Assembly: GCA_022844135.1 (NCBI GenBank)
Contig: JALHMG010000008.1
Span: forward strand, 62,001 to 126,000
Origin: Lysobacterales bacterium
GTDB lineage: Bacteria > Pseudomonadota > Gammaproteobacteria > Xanthomonadales > SZUA-5
Length of the DNA: 64,000 bases
Direction: 5' to 3'
The stretch's first letter is position 1. Each line of letters begins with the position of its first letter. Under the pieces are notes generated by a model. That model saw only the letters and a list, made by a program, of their open reading frames with translations, had not been told where the DNA came from and searched no databases. The translations under genes were made by a program, and so were the position numbers. Positions 18,243 to 27,302 of the stretch are shown here, piece by piece.

Positions 18243-18306
18243 GGGCGCGATGAATGGCGCCCCTATCGGTCGCTAAGGTCCCGTAGGGGCGCGATTCGTC
18301 TCGCCC
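18243..18306. repeat. Imperfect inverted repeat (23-bp arms)
   Basis: Arms at 18243-18265 and 18284-18306 pair at 20 of 23 positions around an 18-base loop and could form a strong hairpin. No T-run follows, so an intrinsic terminator is unlikely. It is more like an extragenic repeat. Confidence 0.6.
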
Positions 18307-18608
18307 GGCTTTGGGTTGGATCAAACACTCCGCCGCCGGATGTGCCGATTCAATAACCGCGAAACTTTGCCGATCGCATCCTCGAATTGCGACGCAAAGA
18401 TAGTCGTCGGCTACGGATTGGAAAGCCCAAGCTGCGTCTGCAGCAGCGCTCGGGCCGGTACCAGATCGCGTTTAACCGTGTGCAGGTTCACGCCAGTGAC
18501 GTTTGAGGCAAATCGGGTCGCGGTCATCGTTTGAATTCTTCGGCGATTTTGCGGGCGCAAGTTCCAGAGAACGTTGTTGATGACGTCATCCTCAACCAGG
18601 CGTCGCTC

Positions 18609-20531
18609 ATGCGCACGTTGTTGTTCCTTGCCGTTCTCTCTTCGCCGCTGTCCGCTGCAACCTTCACCGTCACCCGGACCGACGATCCGCCGCCCGACGG
18701 CTGCCTGATGGCGGATTGTTCGCTTCGCGAAGCCATCGCGGCCGCAAACGCCACGTCCGAGATTGACACCATCGAACTGCCCGCGGGCACCTACACGCTG
18801 GGTCGCACCGGTGCCGGCGAGGACGCGAACGCGAGCGGCGATTTCGATGTGTCGGCGCCGCTGATCGTGCGCGGCGCCGGACGCGCCAGCACCATCATCA
18901 ATGGCGCCGATCTCGATCGATTGTTCGATGCCACGGCGGCGCTGACGCTGGAGCGCATGACGCTGCGCGATGGTCGTGCCAAGGACGAATTCGATGTGCC
19001 CAAGGAGGGCGGGGCGATCCGGATCGCAGCGCACACCTTAACCCTGAGCGACGTACGCATCACCAGCAACGAAGCGGGCAATGCGGGCGGCCTGTGGATC
19101 GACCTCGGCGGCAGCGCGTTCACCAACGTCGAAGTCGACGACAACACCGCGCTGAGCGTGGGCGGCGTTCAATTCATTCAGAGCGCCGCTTTCCAGGGCA
19201 CCTGGAATCAGGTGCGAGTGGTGGGCAATCGTTCGACCGATCCCAACGGCGGCGGTGCGGGTGGGGCAGAGCTGGGGTTTGCTGTGGGTACGATCAACGG
19301 TCTGGTGGTCGATAACAACGAAACGACGGGCAGCGTCGGTGGCGTGTCGCTGGGAGCCGCCCAGCAACTGACCTGGATCGGCGGGTCGATCAGCAATAAT
19401 GCTGCACGCGATTCGGCAGGCGGGTTTCAGATCGGCGTCGGGCGCACTGCAAGCATCGACGTACGCAACGTCGACATCGTCGGAAACCTCGCCAATCGCT
19501 TCAATCGCCCGCCGGTGTCCTTCGATCAGTTTCGGGGCGGCGGCGGCATCGTTGAGATCGGTTGCAACGACAGTTGCGGCATCGTTTCGTTCATCAACAC
19601 GCGCTGGATCGGCAATCGGGTCTTGCAGGGCGTCGGCGGCGGCTTGAGCGTGTTCGGCCCGGCGCCGTTCGTCGAAGACTCGCAGTTCCTGCGCAACGAG
19701 GCCGACCAGGGCGGCGGCGCGTGGGGCGAGTTCAGCGGCATCGAAGGCCAGGCACTGACGTTTTCGCGCACGCTGTTTGCTGCCAATCGCGCCTTCATTC
19801 GCGGCGGCGCGGTGGCCATCGGCGAGCAAGTCGACGGCAATTTCACGCCGGCGAGTTTCTCGCAAAACCGGATCACACAGAATTCTGCGCCCATTGGCGG
19901 CGGTTTTGCGGTGCGAGGTCCGCTCAATCTGAATCGGACCAGTGTGTACGCCAACAGCGCCGAGCAGCGCGGCGGGGCGATCCATGCGGAGGGCGCTGCG
20001 GTGGCATTGACCAACAGCACGGTCAGCATCAACGCCGCGCCGGCGGCAGACAATCTCGATCTCGTCGATAGCGATTTCACCGCCGAGCACAGCACGCTCG
20101 TTGCTGCCCCATCGCGCCTCGGCGTCGCAGGCAGCGTGCTGCGGGCGGCCGATTCCGGGGCCGCAAACATGGCCACGTTCGCACTGTCCGTCGTACAAGG
20201 CGCCTGCGATATTTCCGTAACCACGAGTGTCGTCGCTACGCTTGGCAATCGCGAGGCGCCGGGCAACACCTGCCGCTTCGCCGGCAGCAGCGCTGCGATC
20301 TCACTCGCGCAACTCGCGCTCGGTCCCAGGCTGAACAACGGCGGCCCGACGCGAACTCATCTGCCGGCCACCCATTCACTCGTGTTCCAGGCCGCCGCTC
20401 AGCCCAATTGTCCACTGGCGGACGATCAGCGCGGCATCGAGCGCATGGTTGTTCCTGATATTGCGTGCGATGCCGGTGCCGTCGAAATCACCCCGAGCGA
20501 CGTCATCTTCGCCGACGATTTCGAGTGGTGA
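18609..20531 (+). CDS. Secreted CSLREA/beta-helix protein with DDFE tail
   Basis: A 640-residue protein. The signal peptide (RTLLFLAVLSSPLSA) is followed directly by a CSLREA motif (TFTVTRTDDPPPDGC, then DCSLREAIAAANA). A long right-handed beta-helix follows, with repeats such as GGLWIDLGGSAFTNVEVDDN and GGFQIGVGRTASIDVRNVDI, and then an anchor-Q-like end (DDQRGIERMVVPDIACDAGA). It terminates VIFADDFEW, a GFE-family tail with D for G and one extra Trp. The ATG at 18609 is chosen for its signal peptide. It follows sigma/kinase module 1 on the same strand. Confidence 0.85.
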   Translation: MRTLLFLAVLSSPLSAATFTVTRTDDPPPDGCLMADCSLREAIAAANATSEIDTIELPAGTYTLGRTGAGEDANASGDFDVSAPLIVRGAGRASTIINGADLDRLFDATAALTLERMTLRDGRAKDEFDVPKEGGAIRIAAHTLTLSDVRITSNEAGNAGGLWIDLGGSAFTNVEVDDNTALSVGGVQFIQSAAFQGTWNQVRVVGNRSTDPNGGGAGGAELGFAVGTINGLVVDNNETTGSVGGVSLGAAQQLTWIGGSISNNAARDSAGGFQIGVGRTASIDVRNVDIVGNLANRFNRPPVSFDQFRGGGGIVEIGCNDSCGIVSFINTRWIGNRVLQGVGGGLSVFGPAPFVEDSQFLRNEADQGGGAWGEFSGIEGQALTFSRTLFAANRAFIRGGAVAIGEQVDGNFTPASFSQNRITQNSAPIGGGFAVRGPLNLNRTSVYANSAEQRGGAIHAEGAAVALTNSTVSINAAPAADNLDLVDSDFTAEHSTLVAAPSRLGVAGSVLRAADSGAANMATFALSVVQGACDISVTTSVVATLGNREAPGNTCRFAGSSAAISLAQLALGPRLNNGGPTRTHLPATHSLVFQAAAQPNCPLADDQRGIERMVVPDIACDAGAVEITPSDVIFADDFEW

Positions 20532-20574
20532 GCGTGGAGTTTGTTGGTGCGGCACGACGTGATCAGGTGCCCAT

Positions 20575-20610
20575 CGGGAATAGCAACAGCGTCGCGCCAT
20601 GGCGAAGCGC
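20575..20610. repeat. Inverted copy of the CCATGG palindromic repeat
   Basis: GTCGCGCCATGGCG at 20591, with preceding CGGGAATAGCAACAGC, is the reverse complement of the palindrome and its downstream bases at 18143-18175. It lies between convergent 3' ends, as at 3.5 kb. Confidence 0.55.
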
Positions 20611-20762
20611 TTGATTGCCTTGGTTGCGCCACCGGACAAAATGCCAATGCGCCGGATTACCACCTGCGCAACCGACGATTGCGATGCACTTCGCAAGCTG
20701 AAAATGAACATCGCCGGCATTGGGCCGGCGATGCAAGGCAAACCGTTTGGCGGGCGCCGGAG

Positions 20763-21227
20763 TTACATCTTCGACTTCAGGAATTGGGTGATTTCTTCGT
20801 CGATGTTGGGGCGATCCAGTTCCACCGCGTAGTCGAGCTTGCCACCGGATAGCTCCAGCTTGAAGCCGCTTTGCTTTCCGCCGTAGGCGCAGTGGATGCT
20901 GCTGATGTTGGCGCCCACGGCCGCTTTGCCGTCCGCCGTTTCGCACAAGCCCTTGACAATTTGTACCACCGAGTCGCAGCGGCCGTAGGCGGACGCGGCA
21001 TTGGTTTCGACTTCTGTTTTGCCGTTCCACCAACTGGTGCGGTCGAAGCTGAAGGCAATGTTTTTCCCGCAGGCAGTGGACATCGCGGCCACACCCTCAT
21101 CGATGTAGCTGTGGTTCTTAGCGAAGTACTCCTTCTGCGCCAGGGTTTCCGGCGCGGCGGGCGCTGGCGCCTGCGCCTGCGCGAAATTTGCAGCGAGGAG
21201 GGTAGCAACGGCAATAGCGATGCGCAT
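20763..21227 (-). CDS. Small secreted protein, unknown function
   Basis: About 154 residues with a signal peptide (RIAIAVATLLAANFAQA), a Pro/Ala-rich linker and four cysteines in the mature part (STACGK, GRCDS, GLCETADG, IHCAYGG) that could form two disulfides. The start at 21227 is set by GGAG 8 bases upstream. It lies divergently upstream of sigma/kinase module 2; module 1 likewise has a small secreted protein gene upstream, though co-directional and unrelated in sequence. Family not recognised. Confidence 0.65.
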   Translation of the reverse strand: MRIAIAVATLLAANFAQAQAPAPAAPETLAQKEYFAKNHSYIDEGVAAMSTACGKNIAFSFDRTSWWNGKTEVETNAASAYGRCDSVVQIVKGLCETADGKAAVGANISSIHCAYGGKQSGFKLELSGGKLDYAVELDRPNIDEEITQFLKSKM

Positions 21228-21461
21228 GATCAATTCTCCAAAGAGTGGGCGGCGAAACGCCGCAAGGCGTTCTCACTCGGAAACGCAATCTGCATGGCGC
21301 GCCCGCAATCGGGCTGGAATTGCGGGTTGGGGCTTTCCGTGCCGTTATCTCCTGGCATGCCGCCCGATGTCCGACCCATGTTGTCGCAACAAACGTTTCG
21401 CACACACGCTCGACATCGCCGACTCGTTAAACTGTCCGCGAGGTCGGATCGGAGTGCCGCA

Positions 21462-22019
21462 GTGAGTGTCGAGCCCACGCAACTGCTCAATGAGATACGC
21501 GCCGGCGACAAGCGCGCCTTCGATCAGTTGGCAGCACAGCTCTATCAGGAGTTGCGGCGGCTGTCTGGCAAGATGCGGATCGGACAGCGACAGGACGCGA
21601 CGCTCGACACCACTGCGCTGGTTCATGAAGCCTACTTGCGCATGAGCGGCGCGGGCAGTATCGCGATCAACGACCGCAAGCACCTGTTCGCGCTCGCGGG
21701 GCGCGTCATGCGCCAGGTGTTGATCGACCATGCGCGCGAGAGGCTCGCCGACAAGCGCGGCGGCGGTGCGGTGCCGACGACGTTGTCGGATAAAGACCTG
21801 GCGGTACTTGATGAGGCCGAACAAATGGTCGCCCTGGATCAAGCATTGCAATCGCTGGCAGCACACGATCCCCGCCAGGCGCAGGTTGTGGAGTGTCGCT
21901 TTTTTGCCGGATTGAGCGAAGAAGAAACTGCCGAAGCATTGGGCGTGTCGGTACGCACTGTGCAACTGGATTGGGCGAAGGCACGTCGGCATCTGTTGGG
22001 CGGCGACGATGCTGCGTAA
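21462..22019 (+). CDS. ECF-type sigma factor (TIGR02999-like), module 2
   Basis: A 185-residue paralogue of the sigma factor at 15332: TQLLNEIRAGDKRAFDQLAA, GQRQDATLDTTALVHEAYLR, HLFALAGRVMRQVLIDHARE, RLADKRGGGAVP, and region 4 CRFFAGLSEEETAEALGVSV then RTVQLDWAKARRHL. Start GTG at 21462 has GGAG 7 bases upstream. The frame is open far upstream, but that part overlaps the opposite-strand secreted gene and is not sigma-like. The kinase gene starts 11 bases before this stop. Confidence 0.9.
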   Translation: MSVEPTQLLNEIRAGDKRAFDQLAAQLYQELRRLSGKMRIGQRQDATLDTTALVHEAYLRMSGAGSIAINDRKHLFALAGRVMRQVLIDHARERLADKRGGGAVPTTLSDKDLAVLDEAEQMVALDQALQSLAAHDPRQAQVVECRFFAGLSEEETAEALGVSVRTVQLDWAKARRHLLGGDDAA

Positions 22020-24189
22020 AGACTGGTTCAAGCCGGGTGGCGCGCTCGGTGGGGCGTTATTCGAAGATTGGCAGCGCAGCCAGCCGGAGGGATTCTCCGA
22101 AGTGCCGGCATGCGGCCAGCGCATCGGCGCGTTCGTCGTGAAGCGGCCGATCGGCGAGGGCGGGATGGGCGCCGTGTATCTGGCCGAACGCGTCGGCGAG
22201 TTCGAGCAGCGGGTAGCGCTCAAGCTGATCAAGCGTCGATCGCGCGGCGATGACGTTGAGCGCTTGTTCAAGCGCGAGCGTCAGCTGCTGGCGCGGCTCA
22301 ACCACGCCGGCATCGCGCGCTTGATCGATGGCGGGCAAACGGACGACGGGCAACACTGGTTCGCCATGGAATGGATCGATGGCGCGACGCTCGACGCGTG
22401 GCTGAAGCATTCGGCACCCGATCTGGCAGCGCGTATCGATGTGTTCGCGCGCATCGCGCTCAACGTTGCAGCTGCACACGAGCAACTGGTGATCCATGGC
22501 GATATCAAACCGTCCAACATCCTGATCGATGCCAAGGGCCAGCCCTTTTTGCTGGACTTCGGCATCGCACGCGCGCTGGACGCGCTCGATGCCGATGAGC
22601 CGACGGCGATGACGCCGACCATCGCAAGTCCGGAACAGGCCGCCGGTTCGGCACTGACGGTGCGCTCCGACGTATTTCAATTGGGGCGGCTGCTGGCGCG
22701 CATGATCGATGCCTTGCCGGCGCCGCTGGCGGCGATTGCCGCCAAGGCTCAGTCCGAGGATCCGGCACAGCGTTATCCGGATGTGCGCGCCCTGATCGAC
22801 GATGTGCGGGCGTGGCAAGCGCATCGCCCGATTGCTGCGTTGCCGCAGTCCTGGTGGACGAGGTCCCGATTGTTCGTGCGCCGCCATGGCTTTGCAACAG
22901 GCGCCATTACGGTGGCGGCGATGTTGCTTTTGGGTGCGACGGCGCTGTACGTTTTTCACATCGACGCCGCACGCAAGGAAGCGCAGGGCAGTCTTGCCAC
23001 TGCGCGAGCGACGATGGATTTTCTGACCGGACTCCTGGGACGCGCCGATCCGCGGCGTGGCGCAGGCCGCGAGGCGACCGTCGAATCGGTGCTGATCGCA
23101 GCGAGCGAGGAGGTGAAGGCGTCGGCCATGCCGAGCGATCAGCGCGCGCGTTTGTCCGCAGTGCTGGGCGAAATCTTCACGCAACGCGAGGACAATCATC
23201 GCGCCATTCCACTCTTGCGCCAAGCGCTCGAAAATCCATCGCTACAGCCGTTGGAGCGCGTGCGCCTGCTGCGCATGCTGGCGCGTTCGCTGGTCACGCC
23301 TAAAGCGCTCGACGAGGCCAATGCGCTGCTGGCGCAGGCGTACGTGCTGCTCGACAACAGCCGCGCGGCGCGCGAGGAACGCACGCATCTCGACCGCATC
23401 CGCGCGCTGATGATGTATTTCGGCAGCGATCTGCCGGCCGCGATCGCCCTGCAGCAGCAGGCATTGGGCGATGCCGAAACGCTGTTCGGCGCCGACGCCG
23501 AAGAGCTGGTCACGCACCTGACGAACTTGGGTCAATTCCTGGGCGTCGGTGGCGATGTGCCGGCCGGTATTGCGGTGCTCGAACGCGGCTACGCGCTGTC
23601 GCTCAAGCACTATGGCGCAGACAACACGCGGACCATCAACTTAGGCGGCGCGTTGGCGCAGTCGCTTGGGTTTCAAAAAGAATTCGCGCGCGCCGCAAAG
23701 CTGCTCGACGACACCCTTGCCGCCACCTTGCGCGTGTTCGGCGAGGGCAGCCCTAATCACGCGCTGATGCTAATGGCCAAAGCCGATTTGTCGGAGCGCC
23801 GCGGCGATTGTGCGGCGGCGGTGCCGCAGTATCGCGCGGCGCTGGATGTGTGGAATGCGATGCCGCGCGCCAACGACTTGAATTCGGTCAGCACCCTGCA
23901 GGGCATGGGCGATTGCCTGATGAAGCTGCAGGATTATCCGAACGCACTCGCGGCCTACGAGGAAATGCTGCGCCGCGATCGCAGCGGCCAGCACGCCAGC
24001 GATATCAACATCGGCAATCGCGAGCTGAAAGTGGCCCAGGCGCTGGCGGCATTGGGACAATGCGCGTTGGCGCGCAAGTACGCCGATGAGGCCGACACCC
24101 TGGCGCAGAAGATGGCGCCGAATCGCAAATGGCTGCACGAGCAAATTGCCGCCGTGCGCTCGTGCGGTTCGACCGCACCGCCTGCGTAG
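22009..24189 (+). CDS. Ser/Thr protein kinase with TM and TPR-like sensor, module 2
   Basis: A 726-residue paralogue of the kinase at 15877. The glycine loop is GEGGMGAV (about residue 51), the lysine is in VALKLI, and DFG is in LLDFGIA (about 183). The catalytic loop reads VIHGDIKPSN: the usual HRD is HGD, keeping the catalytic Asp. Loss of this Arg marks RD-to-non-RD kinases, which usually do not need activation-loop phosphorylation. One membrane helix (about 293-316) precedes about 400 TPR-like residues. It overlaps the sigma gene by 11 bases. Confidence 0.9.
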   Translation: MLRKDWFKPGGALGGALFEDWQRSQPEGFSEVPACGQRIGAFVVKRPIGEGGMGAVYLAERVGEFEQRVALKLIKRRSRGDDVERLFKRERQLLARLNHAGIARLIDGGQTDDGQHWFAMEWIDGATLDAWLKHSAPDLAARIDVFARIALNVAAAHEQLVIHGDIKPSNILIDAKGQPFLLDFGIARALDALDADEPTAMTPTIASPEQAAGSALTVRSDVFQLGRLLARMIDALPAPLAAIAAKAQSEDPAQRYPDVRALIDDVRAWQAHRPIAALPQSWWTRSRLFVRRHGFATGAITVAAMLLLGATALYVFHIDAARKEAQGSLATARATMDFLTGLLGRADPRRGAGREATVESVLIAASEEVKASAMPSDQRARLSAVLGEIFTQREDNHRAIPLLRQALENPSLQPLERVRLLRMLARSLVTPKALDEANALLAQAYVLLDNSRAAREERTHLDRIRALMMYFGSDLPAAIALQQQALGDAETLFGADAEELVTHLTNLGQFLGVGGDVPAGIAVLERGYALSLKHYGADNTRTINLGGALAQSLGFQKEFARAAKLLDDTLAATLRVFGEGSPNHALMLMAKADLSERRGDCAAAVPQYRAALDVWNAMPRANDLNSVSTLQGMGDCLMKLQDYPNALAAYEEMLRRDRSGQHASDINIGNRELKVAQALAALGQCALARKYADEADTLAQKMAPNRKWLHEQIAAVRSCGSTAPPA

Positions 24190-24284
24190 AGCGGTTCACA
24201 CGAAGCCACGAGGACACGAAGTATCTGGCTGAGTAACACCGTGCCTGCGTACGAACGGCTCCGATGGCAACTCCTCAGTTCATT

Positions 24285-24370
24285 TCCGCGCCTCCGCGTG
24301 AACCAGCGCTCTTGCCTTTGCAGCTGAGGTCCGCGTTCGGTCGCCCGCGGGTTTCACGCGGAGGCGCGGA
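24285..24370. repeat. Long inverted repeat between kinase and secreted gene
   Basis: Arms at 24285-24304 and 24350-24370 are complementary over about 20 bases with one bulge (TCCGCGCCTCCGCGTGAA... paired with ...TTTCACGCGGAGGCGCGGA). The loop is about 45 bases. The stable stem downstream of the module 2 kinase could act in termination or mRNA stability, or be an extragenic repeat. Confidence 0.65.
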
Positions 24371-24484
24371 GAGTCGGTTTGCGATTGGATTGCGGTAAAA
24401 CAACCAACGCTGCCTCGCCAAGGTGGCGGGTTTGCGAGCCTTTTTGCATCAGATGGCGTATGTCCTGTCCCTTGGAGATGCGCC

Positions 24485-25625
24485 ATGCGCTTGCTGCTGT
24501 TTGTGTTGTGCCTGTGGTCGTGCGCTGCCGATGCGCAAGCGCCGCGCGTGGTGATCGGCGGTGCGGGTGTGGTGCTCGGTGGTTCCAGCGCCGAGAGCTT
24601 GTCGCATGTGATGTTCTACGCCAACAACGGCGGCCAGGGCGGCGGACCGTCGGCGCAAGTGGTCAGTCGCGTGCGCTTGAGCATCGGTTATGCGCCGGCG
24701 CAAGTCATCGAAGTCGTCGCCGGTTCCTCGTGCACGTTCGATAACGAAACGCGGCGTTTGACAATCGATTCCAGCGCCGCGCCGGGAAGCGAGCTGGCCA
24801 CGCAAACGCTGTGCGTCGTTCGCTATGGCTATCCCGCATATTTCATGAGGTCGCGATGAAATGGCTTAGTTTCGTTGTTACAGTCCGGAAATCATCGAGT
24901 TGGTCGTACTGACAAAGTATTCGCTGCCATTTCCTCGCTAACACGGCCCTCGCTCGTTCTTTGCGCCGGACTCTTCGTTGCTCGTCGTCGCAATGGAACA
25001 ACCATTCCTTCTCCTCCCGCCTCGATTCCGGCGCAAAGCCCTTCGCGATCTTCCGCGTTCCCTCATGAAATATGCGGGCTATAGCGGCGTGGTCACGTTT
25101 ACCGAGGACACCACCCAGCGCCAGTTCGTCAATCTGCTTGGCACCACCACCCCCGGCACGGTCACGCTCGGATCGCTGGCCGTCCAACAAAGCCCGACGA
25201 GTACACCACCGAACTTAACCTACACACCGAACCACAACGCGCAGCCCACGCCGGATTTGAATGCCGAGATCGTTTTTCCTGTTGCGCCGCTGAGCACGAT
25301 GACGACGATCCCGATTTCGATCACCGCATTCGGTGGGACCGGCGGCCTGGGCATGGCGAGCGTGTCGACCTGTCTGGCGTATCGCTTGACCAGCGGCAAC
25401 GCCATCATCGCGTTCATCCCCTCCGTGCCGCAGTACAACTTCGGCGCCGGCTCGAACGCCACCGTGAGCTTCAACGTGCAGTGCTCTCGCGACAGCGTCG
25501 AGCATCGTGCGCTGGTGGTGTGCCTGGAGGGGCAGAATCCGGGAAGTTTGCAACAACGCGCCTGGGATGTGCGCTGCCCGGCGGCAGGCGTTGTCGATGC
25601 GATCTTTGCGTCCAGCTTCGAATGA
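24485..25625 (+). pseudogene. Secreted protein gene with FE tail, split by a 246-bp element
   Basis: The first 116 codons encode a signal peptide (RLLLFVLCLWSCAADAQA) and a beta-rich N-terminal half ending CVVRYGY. The element at 24833-25078 interrupts, and the frame resumes at 25083 with SGVVTFTEDTTQRQFVNLLG and ends VVDAIFASSFE. Excising element plus one CTAT copy (250 bases) joins the halves in frame into a 296-residue protein. The current 5' part stops a few codons into the element. GGAG lies 7 bases before the ATG. The family is unknown; the tail matches the other secreted proteins here. Confidence 0.85.
24833..25078. mobile_element. MITE-like element, copy 2 (246 bp)
   Basis: It has the same length, orientation and 18-bp inverted ends (CCCGCATATTTCATGAGG) as copy 1, with about six substitutions. 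It is flanked by CTAT at 24829-24832 and 25079-25082. The near identity of copies 1 and 2 implies recent movement. No transposase is encoded. Confidence 0.9.
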
Positions 25626-25673
25626 AGCCCGAGGGTCGCGCCACGCAACCTCGGAGCTGCGTGCGAGCATCGC

Positions 25674-27302
25674 TCAGCGCGTACGGCGGTCGTCGGTTCG
25701 GATCGTTCGCGGCGCCTTCGGTTTGGCTGGCTGCGAATCGCGACGCGGAGCGCCCTCGCGCGGATTTCGCGAGCGGTCCGACCGCGTCTCATTCCCAGCA
25801 CTGCCGCGAGGCGCGCCGTCTCGCTTGGCGTAGGGCCGTTCGCCGCGCGTTGGGCCTTCGCGGTTCGCCGCTGATCTTTCGCCCTGCGGTGCGCTGACGC
25901 GATTCGCGTAAGGCCGATCGCCACGAGACGCGGTTAATGGCCTATTGCCACGCGGTGCGCTGTTGCGACCCGCGGACGGCCGATCGCCCCGCGCAGCGCC
26001 TCCGCGTTTGGCAAAAGGCCCATCGTCCGGCGCGCGTTCGCGCTGGGTGTAGGGCTGATCGCTACGCGCGGCGTCGTCGCGCTTTGCGTATGGCCGCTCG
26101 CCGCGCGTTGCATCGCCGCGACTTGCGTAAGGTCTGTCGCTACGCGAAGCGCCGTCGCGATTTGCGTACGGTCTGTCGCTGCGCGGTGCGCCGTCCCGGT
26201 TCGGATAGGGTCGATCACTGCGCGGTGCGCTGTCGCGATTTGCGTACGGTCTGTCGCTGCGCGGTGCGCTGTCGCGATTTGCGTACGGTCTGTCGCCACG
26301 CGGAGCGCCGTCGCGACGCTCGAAACTGCGTCCGCCGGGCGCGCTGCTCGGTCCGCGCGAGCGGCTGCCGCGTTCGGCGAAGCTTTCGGCGGCCTCGCGT
26401 TTCCAGCGCGGCTTGTTATCGTCGGGTCGGCGCTCACGGCGCTGCCCGCGGTCGAATTTGTGGGCGGCTTCCGCCGGTACGATGCGCAATTCCGTGCGTG
26501 AGGTCATCGGCAACTCGACCGATTTCATCAGCACTTCGATTTCTTCAGCGACAAGCTCGCGATACCAGCCGCGCTTGAGGTCTTTGCCAAGCTCGATGGG
26601 CCCGTAGCGCACGCGTTTCAGTCGACTGACTTCGGCCCCGACCGCTTCCCACAATCGCCGCACCTCGCGTTGGCGGCCTTCGCGCAACAGCACTCGATAC
26701 CAACGATTGCTGCCCTCGTTTTCGGATTCGCTCAGGGCTTCCATTTCCTCGAACTTTGCGGGCCCGTCTTCGAGCACCACGCCGTGCGTCAACTGGTGAA
26801 TCGCGCCGACGTCGATGTCGCCATGCACCCGGCACAAGTACTCCCGGTCGATCTCGCGCGAGGGATGCATCAGGCGATTCGCCAGCTCGCCATCGGTGGT
26901 GAACAGCAACAATCCGGCGGTATTGAGATCGAGTCGACCCACGGCGATCCAACGCAGCCCCTTGAGTTTGGGCAGGCGATCGAACACCGTCGGGCGACCC
27001 TCGGGATCGTGCGCCGTGGTGACTTCGCCTTCCGGTTTGTTGTAGGCGAGTACGCGCGGACCCATGTGCGAGACGGCGCGGACGATGAAGCTGCGCCCAT
27101 CGATCTTGATCGTTTGACCATCGCCCAGGCTGTCGCCGATTTTCGCCGGACGCGAGTCGACCTCGATTTCGTTGCGCAAGATGCGTTCTTCGATCGAACG
27201 GCGCGAACCCAAACCGGCCTTCGACAGCAGTTTCTGCAAACGCTCTGGACCGGCAGCCTCCGCGGATGAGCGGCGCAACGACAGGGTGCTCTTGGGTTTC
27301 AT
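25674..27302 (-). CDS. rluB: 23S rRNA pseudouridine synthase B with repetitive tail
   Basis: A 542-residue protein. An S4 RNA-binding domain (ERLQKLLSKAGLGSRRSIEE, about 20-65) precedes the RsuA/RluB catalytic domain, with the active-site Asp in VGRLDLNTAGLLLFTTDGE and LREGRQREVRRLWEAVG. RluB makes pseudouridine 2605 in 23S rRNA. The family-like part ends near residue 290. The rest is a disordered basic tail of more than a dozen imperfect repeats of about 13 residues (PYANRDSAPRSDR type), much longer than in E. coli. It follows scpB with a 4-base overlap. Confidence 0.92.
   Translation of the reverse strand: MKPKSTLSLRRSSAEAAGPERLQKLLSKAGLGSRRSIEERILRNEIEVDSRPAKIGDSLGDGQTIKIDGRSFIVRAVSHMGPRVLAYNKPEGEVTTAHDPEGRPTVFDRLPKLKGLRWIAVGRLDLNTAGLLLFTTDGELANRLMHPSREIDREYLCRVHGDIDVGAIHQLTHGVVLEDGPAKFEEMEALSESENEGSNRWYRVLLREGRQREVRRLWEAVGAEVSRLKRVRYGPIELGKDLKRGWYRELVAEEIEVLMKSVELPMTSRTELRIVPAEAAHKFDRGQRRERRPDDNKPRWKREAAESFAERGSRSRGPSSAPGGRSFERRDGAPRGDRPYANRDSAPRSDRPYANRDSAPRSDRPYPNRDGAPRSDRPYANRDGASRSDRPYASRGDATRGERPYAKRDDAARSDQPYTQRERAPDDGPFAKRGGAARGDRPSAGRNSAPRGNRPLTASRGDRPYANRVSAPQGERSAANREGPTRGERPYAKRDGAPRGSAGNETRSDRSRNPREGAPRRDSQPAKPKAPRTIRTDDRRTR

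Larger units (their letters stand above)
18079..18608. other. Repeat-bearing intergenic region
   Basis: No credible gene occurs in these 530 bases. It contains a lone end of the MITE family (18086-18109), a perfect palindrome (18139-18156) and a long imperfect inverted repeat (18243-18306), each listed separately. The remainder presumably includes the promoter of the downstream CSLREA gene, not recognisable by eye. Confidence 0.5.

Noticed and set aside
19038-20198. 386-codon minus-strand frame inside the CSLREA gene
   Set aside because: Shadow of a secreted beta-helix protein; no domain or start signal.
24833-25078. Insert as a ribosomal-bypass or intron-like element
   Set aside because: 18-bp terminal inverted repeats and 4-bp target duplications explain it as a transposable element.
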